From NCBI RefSeq assembly GCF_003097235.1, contig NZ_QEQQ01000002.1, forward strand, positions 248,001-312,000: a stretch of 64,000 nucleotides of DNA, given 5' to 3'. This stretch comes from Pseudomonas sp. CC120222-01a (GTDB lineage: Bacteria > Pseudomonadota > Gammaproteobacteria > Pseudomonadales > Pseudomonadaceae). Position numbers and translations under genes: made by a program. Each line of letters opens with the position of its first letter. The first letter of the stretch is position 1. Positions 9,189 through 17,300 of the stretch are shown piece by piece. The notes beneath the pieces were generated by a model. It was not told the DNA's origin and searched no databases. It worked only from the letters and a program-made list of their open reading frames with translations.

Positions 9189-9206
9189 AGGGGCCTGAGG
9201 GCCCCT
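9189..9206 (+). promoter_or_regulatory. Intercistronic hairpin between hutU and hutH
   Basis: The sequence AGGGGCC-TGAG-GGCCCCT forms a 7-bp GC-rich stem with a 4-base loop. It is not followed by a T run, so it is a poor terminator. It sits about 10 bases before the hutH ribosome binding site and may protect or process the mRNA. Confidence 0.6.
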
Positions 9207-9226
9207 GACAGAATTGGAGTAGCGAA

Positions 9227-10759
9227 GTGACCGTCCTGACCCTCAAGCCCGGCACCCTGACCCTGGCCCAGCTGCGCGCCATCCACGCCGCCCCCGTGCG
9301 CCTGCAACTGGATGCCAGCGCCGCGCCAGCCATCGACGCCAGCGTTGCCTGCGTCGAGCAGATCATTGCCGAAGACCGTACCGCCTACGGCATCAACACC
9401 GGTTTCGGCCTGCTGGCCTCGACCCGTATCGCCAGCCACGACCTCGAGAACCTGCAGCGCTCGCTGGTGCTGTCCCACGCTGCCGGTATCGGTGCGCCGC
9501 TGGACGACGCCCTGGTGCGGCTGATCATGGTCCTCAAGATCAACAGCCTCAGCCGTGGTTTCTCCGGTATCCGCCGCAAGGTCATCGATGCGCTGATCGC
9601 CCTGGTCAACGCCGAGGTCTACCCACACATCCCGCTCAAGGGCTCGGTCGGCGCTTCCGGCGACCTGGCACCGCTGGCGCACATGTCGCTGGTACTGCTC
9701 GGTGAAGGCAAGGCCCGCCACCAGGGCCAGTGGCTGTCGGCCACCGAAGCCCTGGCGGTTGCCGGCCTCGAGCCGCTGACCCTGGCTGCCAAGGAGGGCC
9801 TGGCCCTGCTCAACGGCACCCAGGCTTCCACCGCCTATGCCCTGCGCGGCCTGTTCCACGCCGAAGACCTGTATGCCGCTGCCATCGCCTGCGGCGGCCT
9901 GAGCGTCGAAGCGGCACTGGGGTCGCGTTCGCCGTTCGATGCACGCATCCATGAAGTGCGTGGCCAGCGTGGCCAGATCGACACCGCTGCCTGCTTCCGC
10001 GACCTGTTGGGCGACTCCAGCGAAGTCTCGCTGTCGCACAAGAACTGCGACAAGGTCCAGGACCCGTACTCGCTGCGCTGCCAGCCACAGGTCATGGGCG
10101 CCTGCCTGACCCAGATCCGCCAGGCCGCCGAAGTGCTGGGCATCGAAGCCAACGCCGTGTCGGACAACCCGCTGGTGTTCGCCGCCGAAGGCGACGTGAT
10201 TTCCGGTGGCAACTTCCACGCCGAGCCGGTGGCCATGGCCGCCGACAACATCGCCCTGGCGATCGCCGAAATCGGTTCGCTGAGCGAGCGCCGCATCTCG
10301 CTGATGATGGACAAGCACATGTCCCAGCTGCCGCCGTTCCTGGTGGAAAACGGCGGGGTCAACTCCGGCTTCATGATCGCCCAGGTCACTGCTGCCGCCC
10401 TGGCCAGCGAGAACAAGGCCTTGTCGCACCCGCACAGTGTCGATAGCCTGCCGACCTCGGCCAACCAGGAAGACCACGTGTCGATGGCCCCGGCTGCTGG
10501 CAAGCGCCTGTGGGAAATGGCCGAGAACACCCGTGGCGTGCTGGCCATCGAATGGCTGGGTGCGTGTCAGGGGCTGGACCTGCGCAAAGGCCTGAAGACT
10601 TCGGCGAAGCTGGAGCAGGCGCGCCAGGCGCTGCGTCGTGAAGTGCCGCACTACGACCGTGACCGCTTCTTCGCACCGGACATCGAGGCAGCCGTCGAGC
10701 TGCTGGCCAAGGGCAGCCTGACCGGGCTGCTGCCTGCTGGTGTCCTGCCTAGCCTGTGA
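9227..10759 (+). CDS. hutH: Histidine ammonia-lyase (histidase)
   Basis: This 510-residue enzyme removes ammonia from L-histidine to give urocanate, the first step and the source of the HutC inducer. The MIO cofactor arises from Ala143-Ser144-Gly145 in the [16 protein letters not shown] motif, one higher than the published P. putida numbering because the Met is counted. Other conserved parts include YGINTGFG (about 53-60) and [10 protein letters not shown] near residue 416. The GTG start at 9227 is preceded by TTGGAG. It follows hutU by 70 bases containing a hairpin. A long REP pair separates it from the permease. Confidence 0.97.
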   Translation: MTVLTLKPGTLTLAQLRAIHAAPVRLQLDASAAPAIDASVACVEQIIAEDRTAYGINTGFGLLASTRIASHDLENLQRSLVLSHAAGIGAPLDDALVRLIMVLKINSLSRGFSGIRRKVIDALIALVNAEVYPHIPLKGSVGASGDLAPLAHMSLVLLGEGKARHQGQWLSATEALAVAGLEPLTLAAKEGLALLNGTQASTAYALRGLFHAEDLYAAAIACGGLSVEAALGSRSPFDARIHEVRGQRGQIDTAACFRDLLGDSSEVSLSHKNCDKVQDPYSLRCQPQVMGACLTQIRQAAEVLGIEANAVSDNPLVFAAEGDVISGGNFHAEPVAMAADNIALAIAEIGSLSERRISLMMDKHMSQLPPFLVENGGVNSGFMIAQVTAAALASENKALSHPHSVDSLPTSANQEDHVSMAPAAGKRLWEMAENTRGVLAIEWLGACQGLDLRKGLKTSAKLEQARQALRREVPHYDRDRFFAPDIEAAVELLAKGSLTGLLPAGVLPSL

Positions 10760-10768
10760 TGCCCCCGG

Positions 10769-10897
10769 GGCCGCTTCGCGGCCCTTTCCGACCGGTCCGG
10801 CGCCCCGGCAAGGCCGCTCTTACAAAGGTAATGCGTTGCCTGTAGGAGCGGCCTTGCCGGGGCGCCGGACCGGTCGGAAAGGGCTGCAAAGCAGCCC
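10769..10897. repeat. Long near-perfect inverted REP pair (GACCGGTCCGGCGCCCCGGC type)
   Basis: Arms at 10782-10824 and 10841-10883 match at 42 of 43 positions, with a 16-base spacer. Outside each arm lies a further mini-hairpin (GGCCGCTTCGCGGCC on the left, GGGCTGCAAAGCAGCCC on the right). The element sits between hutH and the permease gene. In RNA it would form a very stable stem of about 43 bp. Confidence 0.85.
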
Positions 10898-10911
10898 CCT
10901 TCAAACTCACG

Positions 10912-10926
10912 ACCACAAAAACAATT
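10912..10926 (+). promoter_or_regulatory. Candidate Hfq/Crc A-rich motif before the hut permease
   Basis: An ACCACAAAAACAATT stretch lies directly upstream of the TAAGGA ribosome binding site (10927-10932) of the permease gene. The A-rich pattern resembles catabolite-activity motifs of the Crc/Hfq system. It is the second such motif in the hut cluster. Confidence 0.5.
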
Positions 10927-10938
10927 TAAGGACGTGAC

Positions 10939-12330
10939 ATGCAACAAGCTCAAGGTCTCAAGCGCGGGCTAACGGCCCGCCACATCCGTTTCATGGCCCT
11001 TGGCTCCGCCATCGGCACCGGCCTGTTCTACGGCTCCGCCTCGGCCATCCAGATGGCCGGCCCGGCCGTGCTGCTGGCGTACCTGATCGGCGGTGCTGCG
11101 GTGTTCATGGTCATGCGCGCCCTCGGCGAGATGGCCGTGCACAACCCGGTGGCCGGCTCCTTCGGCCACTACGCCACCACTTACCTCGGCCCCATGGCCG
11201 GCTTCATCCTCGGCTGGACCTACGCCTTCGAGATGGTCATCGTGGCCATCGCCGACATCACCGCCTTCGGTATCTACATGGGTTTCTGGTTCCCGGAAGT
11301 GGCCCGCTGGATCTGGGTACTGGGCATCGTCTTCGTGATCGGCGGCCTGAACCTGTGCAACGTCAAGGTGTTCGGCGAAATGGAATTCTGGCTGTCGCTG
11401 CTCAAGGTCGGCGCCATCGTGGCGATGATCCTGGCCGGCCTCGGCATCATGGCCTTCGGCTTCAGCCAGGTGAGTGGCGAGCATGCCGTGGGCATCAGCA
11501 ACCTGATCGAGCATGGCGGCTTCATGCCCAATGGCATCGGCGGCCTGATCGCCTCGTTCGCCGTGGTGATGTTCGCCTTCGGTGGCATCGAGATCATCGG
11601 CGTCACCGCCGGTGAAGCCAAGGACCCACAGCGCGTCATCCCCAAGGCGATCAACGCCGTGCCGCTGCGCATCCTGCTGTTCTATGTGCTGACTCTGTTC
11701 GTGCTGATGTGCCTGTACCCATGGCCGCAGATCGGCAGCGAAGGCAGCCCGTTCGTGCAGATCTTCAGCCACCTCGGTATTGGCTCGGCGGCTGCCGTGC
11801 TGAACATCGTGGTGATCTCGGCGGCGATTTCGGCCATCAACAGCGACATCTTCGGCGCCGGCCGCATGATGTACGGCCTGGCCCAGCAAGGCCACGCGCC
11901 ACGCAGCTTCGGTAAGCTGTCGAAGCACGGCGTGCCATGGATGACCGTGCTGGTGATGGGCGCGGCGCTGCTGGTCGGCGTACTGCTCAACTACCTGATC
12001 CCGGAAAACGTGTTCCTGCTGATCGCCTCCATCGCCACCTTCGCCACCGTGTGGGTATGGCTGATGATCCTGGTCACCCAGGTTGCCATGCGCCGCAGCA
12101 TGGGCGCTGAAGAGGCGGCCCAGCTGAAATTCCCGGTACCGTTCTGGCCATACGGCCCGGCCATGGCCATTGCCTTCATGGTGTTCATTTTCGGTGTGCT
12201 CGGTTACTTCCCGGATACCCAGGCGGCCTTGCTGGTCGGTGTGGTCTGGGTGGTGTTCCTGGTGGCGTCCTACCTGCTGTGGTGCAAGCCGCGCGCAGGC
12301 AAGCACGTGCCAGTCGAGCTGCACCGCTAG
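10939..12330 (+). CDS. APC-family amino acid permease, probable histidine transporter (HutT/ProY-like)
   Basis: This 463-residue inner-membrane protein has about 12 hydrophobic helices. It shows the amino acid-polyamine-organocation signature near the N-terminus ([17 protein letters not shown]) and the conserved [15 protein letters not shown] stretch at about residues 221-235. Homologs at this place are named proY or hutT. Lying between hutH and hutI, it most likely imports histidine by proton symport, although urocanate cannot be excluded from sequence. ATG at 10939 with TAAGGA upstream. hutI starts 15 bases downstream, so the two are cotranscribed. Confidence 0.88.
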   Translation: MQQAQGLKRGLTARHIRFMALGSAIGTGLFYGSASAIQMAGPAVLLAYLIGGAAVFMVMRALGEMAVHNPVAGSFGHYATTYLGPMAGFILGWTYAFEMVIVAIADITAFGIYMGFWFPEVARWIWVLGIVFVIGGLNLCNVKVFGEMEFWLSLLKVGAIVAMILAGLGIMAFGFSQVSGEHAVGISNLIEHGGFMPNGIGGLIASFAVVMFAFGGIEIIGVTAGEAKDPQRVIPKAINAVPLRILLFYVLTLFVLMCLYPWPQIGSEGSPFVQIFSHLGIGSAAAVLNIVVISAAISAINSDIFGAGRMMYGLAQQGHAPRSFGKLSKHGVPWMTVLVMGAALLVGVLLNYLIPENVFLLIASIATFATVWVWLMILVTQVAMRRSMGAEEAAQLKFPVPFWPYGPAMAIAFMVFIFGVLGYFPDTQAALLVGVVWVVFLVASYLLWCKPRAGKHVPVELHR

Positions 12331-12345
12331 TCAAGGAGATTGCAC

Positions 12346-13551
12346 ATGAGAACCCTCTGGCAGCACTGCCACGCGGCAACCCTGGCCGAGGGCCGTTACT
12401 CGATCATCGAGGACGCGGCCATTGTCACCAGCGCCGGGCTGATCGAATGGATCGGCCCCCGCGCCGAGCTGCAGCCCTTCGAGGTTGACCGCACGGTGGA
12501 CCTGGGCGGCGCCTGGGTCACCCCGGGGCTGATCGACTGCCACACCCATGCGGTGTTCGGTGGCAACCGCAGCGGCGAGTTCGAACAGCGCCTGCAGGGC
12601 GTGAGCTATGCCGAGATCGCCGCCCAGGGCGGCGGTATCGCCAGCACTGTGCGGGCCACCCGCGCGGCCAGCGAGGACGAGCTGTTCGCCAGTGCTCGTC
12701 AGCGGGTTCAGGCGTTGATGCGTGATGGCGTGACCACCATCGAGGTCAAGTCCGGCTATGGCCTGGACCTGGCCAACGAGCGCAAGATGCTGCGTGTGGC
12801 ACGGCGCCTGGCCGACGAGCTGCCGCTGGCGGTACGCGCCACCTGTCTGGCCGCCCATGCCTTGCCGCCGGAGTATGCCGGCCGCTCCGATGACTATATC
12901 GCCCATATCTGCGACGAGATGCTGCCCGCCCTGGCCGCCGAAGGATTGGTGGATGCGGTGGACGCCTTCTGCGAACACCTGGCGTTCTCGCCGGCACAGG
13001 TCGAAAAGGTGTTCATCAAGGCGCATGAACTGGGCCTGCCGGTGAAACTGCATGCCGAGCAGCTGTCTTCACTGCATGGCTCAAGCCTGGCAGCGCGCTA
13101 CCAGGCACTGTCGGCCGATCATCTGGAGTTCATGACCGAGGAAGATGCCATTGCCATGGCCGCAGCTGGCACGGTTGCCGTGCTGCTGCCGGGCGCTTTC
13201 TACTTCCTGCGCGAAACCCAGCTGCCGCCGATGGATGCCCTGCGTCGCCACGGTGTGAAGATTGCCCTGGCCAGCGACCTCAACCCAGGCACCTCGCCGG
13301 GGTTGTCACTGCGCCTGATGCTGAACATGGGCTGCACGCTGTTCCGCATGACCCCGGAAGAGGCCCTGGCTGGCGTCACGCTGCATGCCGCCACTGCCCT
13401 CGGCCTGGGTGACAGCCACGGCTCGCTGGAGGTCGGCAAGGTCGCCGACTTCGTCGCCTGGCAGATCGCCCGTCCTGCCGACCTGGCCTACTGGCTCGGC
13501 GGTGACCTGCCCAAGCGCGTGGTGCGCAAGGGCCATGAAATTTCCAACTGA
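12346..13551 (+). CDS. hutI: Imidazolonepropionase
   Basis: This 401-residue metal-dependent amidohydrolase opens imidazolonepropionate to N-formimino-L-glutamate, the third step of histidine breakdown. The HxH metal motif is in [10 protein letters not shown] (about residues 65-74). A later [10 protein letters not shown] segment holds the conserved metal-binding Asp. I chose the ATG at 12346, with AAGGAGA 6 bases upstream, over a TTG two codons earlier. Downstream, hutG starts 10 bases after the stop. Confidence 0.96.
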   Translation: MRTLWQHCHAATLAEGRYSIIEDAAIVTSAGLIEWIGPRAELQPFEVDRTVDLGGAWVTPGLIDCHTHAVFGGNRSGEFEQRLQGVSYAEIAAQGGGIASTVRATRAASEDELFASARQRVQALMRDGVTTIEVKSGYGLDLANERKMLRVARRLADELPLAVRATCLAAHALPPEYAGRSDDYIAHICDEMLPALAAEGLVDAVDAFCEHLAFSPAQVEKVFIKAHELGLPVKLHAEQLSSLHGSSLAARYQALSADHLEFMTEEDAIAMAAAGTVAVLLPGAFYFLRETQLPPMDALRRHGVKIALASDLNPGTSPGLSLRLMLNMGCTLFRMTPEEALAGVTLHAATALGLGDSHGSLEVGKVADFVAWQIARPADLAYWLGGDLPKRVVRKGHEISN

Positions 13552-13561
13552 GCGAGGCACG

Positions 13562-14365
13562 ATGGACAAGGTATTGAGTTTCCACCAAGGCCGCCTGCCG
13601 CTGCTGATCAGCATGCCCCATGCCGGCCTCAAGCTGACCCCGGCCGTGGACAACGGCCTGGTCGAACAGGCCCGCAGCCTGCCTGACACCGACTGGCACA
13701 TCCCGCGCCTGTATGACTTCGCCCGTGAGCTGGGCGCCAGCGTGGTGGCGGCAGAGTATTCGCGCTTCGTCATCGACCTGAACCGCCCGGACGACGACAA
13801 ACCGCTGTACGTCGGTGCCACCACCGGTCTGTACCCGGCCACGCTGTTCGACGGCGAGCCGCTGTTCAAGGAAGGCCAGGCACCGACCGCTGAGGTGCGC
13901 AAGACTTATCTGGAGTCGATCTGGCGCCCTTATCACAACACCCTTCAGAGCGAGCTGGCGCGCCTGCGCGAAGCCCATGGCTATGCACTGCTGTGGGATG
14001 CTCACTCGATCCGTTCGCTGATCCCGCACCTGTTCGATGGCAAGCTGCCGGACTTCAACCTGGGTACCTTCAATGGTGCCAGTTGCGATCCACAGCTGGC
14101 CGAGCGGTTGCAAGGTGTGTGCGCCGAGGCGGGCAACTACAGCCATGTGCTCAATGGTCGTTTCAAGGGCGGGCACATCACCCGTCACTATGGTGACCCG
14201 GCCAACCATATCCATGCGGTGCAACTGGAGCTGGCACAAAGCACTTACATGGAAGAAGTTGAACCGTTCGCCTACCGCGAAGACCTCGCGCAGCCGACTC
14301 AACGGGTGCTGAGTCAGCTGCTCGAAGCCATGCTGGCCTGGGGGCGCCAGCGTTACGGGCATTAA
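13562..14365 (+). CDS. hutG: N-formylglutamate deformylase
   Basis: This 267-residue hydrolase splits N-formyl-L-glutamate into glutamate and formate, the last step of the five-step pathway that pairs with HutF. The N-terminal PLLISMPHAG motif (about residues 13-22) and RFVIDLNRP (about 61-69) are characteristic. LLWDAHSIRS (about residues 142-151) and FKGGHITRHYG carry further conserved residues of the N-formylglutamate amidohydrolase fold. ATG at 13562 follows GAGCGAGG. It ends only 15 bases from the convergent stop of the giant NEL gene. Confidence 0.95.
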   Translation: MDKVLSFHQGRLPLLISMPHAGLKLTPAVDNGLVEQARSLPDTDWHIPRLYDFARELGASVVAAEYSRFVIDLNRPDDDKPLYVGATTGLYPATLFDGEPLFKEGQAPTAEVRKTYLESIWRPYHNTLQSELARLREAHGYALLWDAHSIRSLIPHLFDGKLPDFNLGTFNGASCDPQLAERLQGVCAEAGNYSHVLNGRFKGGHITRHYGDPANHIHAVQLELAQSTYMEEVEPFAYREDLAQPTQRVLSQLLEAMLAWGRQRYGH

Positions 14366-14380
14366 CCGCCAGCTGCCGCG

Positions 14381-17300
14381 TTACTGGCTGGATGAACGCG
14401 GTTTGCGCTCGGGGTTGGCAAATGAAGTGAGCTCGCGAACCAGGCGTCGTTCGCGAGTTCGCCTGCTCCGTTCCAGCGCCTCGAATTGCGGACTGAGTTG
14501 CTCGAGGGGCGTGTCTGGATACTGTTCTGGCAATGCCAGCACCTGGGCCTGGTAATCTTCTTCGATCTGCGCAAAGCGCGCCGCATGGGTAAGGCGAAGT
14601 TGCGCCACCCAGCGTTCGTTGCCCGCTGCGAAGTCCAGGAAGGCTTCACCCAGCTCCCCGCGTTGCACCTCTTGCTCGGCGTAGATGAGTTCGTCCAGTG
14701 AGGTGTTGACGGCGTAGCGCAGGTTGTCGTCCGGCAGGCCAAGTTGCAGCGTGGCGTTCAGCTCCCTTCGGTAGGTCAGCTGGACTTCCGCCACATCGCG
14801 GGCGCCGGCCTCGCTCTTGGCTACTTCGTCCAGCGCATGCAGCCGGAACAGACGTCGCAGCTCCAGGTACCTGTTGTTTTCGGTTTCCTCCTGAGCGACC
14901 TCCAGACGTTGGTTGGCGATGAACAGTTCGATGTCCTGGAATACCAGCAGCGCCCCGTCGTGGCAGGTCAGATCACCCGACTCCTGTAGCAGTGCTTCGC
15001 TGGCCTGAAGATTGAGCACTGCACGGTCGACGCTATCCACCGCCGCTTTTACCAGTACCTGGCGCACCCGTTGGCTGAAGGCCACGCGCGTCGACACATT
15101 GGAGTAGGGCCCTGATTGTCGCAGGCGGCCCACCAGCGCCAGCAGGTTTGCCGCGTTGCCCTCTTCTTCGAGTTGTTTCCAGCAACTGCGCATGGCTTCG
15201 TTTTCTACGTCCGAGCCCAGCAGCCAGTCATTCAGGTTGGGGCGGTCACCTGCGGGGTCAAGCAATGGAATGTGGAAGTGGCCGAACGGCAGGCCGTCAT
15301 CCGAGGAATCGGTCAAGTGGTCCGGCACGTCCATGGCGAACGTGAAACTGTGCTGGCTATCGGACGACGTCCGGGCGCGCAGGTAGGTCTGATCGCTGAT
15401 CGGGTTGTTGAACAGTTGGATGGAGGTGATCGGAAAACCGCTTTCGAGGTTGGAAAGGACAAACTCTGGAAGTTCGCTCAGCTGGTTGTCGCTGAGGTCG
15501 AGCATGTCCAGCGGCAGCAGGTCGTTGACCCAGGCAGGCCACTGGCTCAGGTTCATGTCGTTCAGGTCAAGGCGGCGTAGCGACCGCAGTTCGCCCGGGG
15601 CATGGGCGATTTCCGCCAGCCGGTTGCCGCCCAGGTCCAGCGACTGCAGGCCGTGCAGCCTGGCCAGGCCGGCGAGTAGCTGCTCGTCGATCTGCAGCCC
15701 GATGTTGCGCAAAGCCAGGTCGGTCAGGCGAGGCAGGCGCAGCAGGGCTGACGGCAGGCTCGCCTGCGCGTTCGTGTAGCCATCGATGGTCAGGCGGGTG
15801 ACGTTGGGAAACTGCGCGAGCATGCTATCGAGCTGTGCGGTGACGCCACTGACAGCTTCCAGCGTGAGGTTGCCTACCCGCTCGCTGAAGAAACTCGGCA
15901 AACGGCTGGGCATGTGCTCGAGCGCGACGCCGGTCAGGCGCAGGGGGGCATGCGTGTTGCCCATTTCCTGGTGTTGCCAGAACTCGTTCAACGCGGTGGC
16001 GATTCGCGTGCGAGAGGTCAGTACGGCTTGGCTTGGCGTGGATGTGGATCCGGAGGCGTTGACATAGTTGTCGACGAACTCATGCAGTTGCCTGCGCAAT
16101 TGCAGTTGTTCTGCCAGGTACTGCCGAAGTTCCGCGGGTTGGTCCAGCTGGAAGCAAGTGGCACGCGCCTGTTCGCTCAGCAGAATGCGCAGCAGGTGCT
16201 GGTCGAGAATGGCATTGCCCTGTAGGTCGATGTGCGCATGCTCGGCCAGGCTGATGCGGCCCTCAAGCAGGAAGTCCGGTAACAGTGTGATGTGGTTGTC
16301 ACGCAGTGACAGGTGTCGGATCTGCGCCATGCTGTTGCGACCGAGGCCGTCCGGCCAATGATCCAGTGCCACGCGGTCGAGCCCAAGGAAGTCCAGCGTC
16401 AGTTCGTCGAAGTTGGGTGTGTATTGTTCGGACAGGCGATTGCCACTCAGGTCCAGCCGGCGCAGGTGTTCGAGACCCGCCAGGCTGTCGATGTCAGTGG
16501 AGGACACTGACAGGTTCTGATTGATCAGGCCAAGCGACTCGAGTTGCGGCAAATGCTGGGCGATCACCGGCAGGCTGAACTGGAACGGCGAGGGGTGCGC
16601 GTTGGCCAGGTAACTGCGGCTGACCTGCAAGGAACGCAGGTGACCGAACTGGCGCAGCAGGCTGGTCAGCTGGGGCGCGTGCTGGCTCCAGCCAGCGAAT
16701 GCCTGCGGTTCGCTGTCGACCAGCTGCAGGTCAGTGACGCTGGCGGTGAAGCGCTCGGGCAAGTTCAGCGGGAAATCCAGCAGCGACAGGCGCTCCAGGC
16801 GCAGTGGCGGCGGGGTTTCGTTGGGGGGCAGGAACGCGCGGTCATACCAGTGCTGGGAAATGGCGTCCATCAGGCGCTGGAGTTCGTCGGGCGTTTGCCG
16901 ATGGAGCAACGTTGCCAGGTCGCGCCAGTCGGTCAGCTGCCTTTGCAATTGCCTGTGTTGACTGCTCAGGTCCTGTAGCAAATCGTCGATGTGCGCACGG
17001 GTCAGCTGCTGGTTTTCCAGGGCCGTCAGAATCTGCTCGGCAGGGCGCGGCTGCGGAGCCGCCTGGCCAAGCTGGCGGATGCGGGCCAGCAGGTTGTGCC
17101 GCGACACACTGCCGGTGCGCGCGCGGCTGCCACCCAGCGGGTAGCCCAAGCGACCATCGGCCAGGCGCATGGGGGAGCGATAGCCGGGCCGAACTGGCTG
17201 CATACCGAGCAATTTTCGTGTTGTTGCACGCGGCAACAAGGGCGTGCGCTGGATGAGCCCACGCAGGTCCGCAGCGCTTTCCACACCCAGCGCTGCGCGT

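Noticed and set aside
7186..9366. 726-codon open frame on the minus strand
   Set aside because: Antisense to hutU, which has clear motifs and a ribosome binding site; the frame follows from codon bias.
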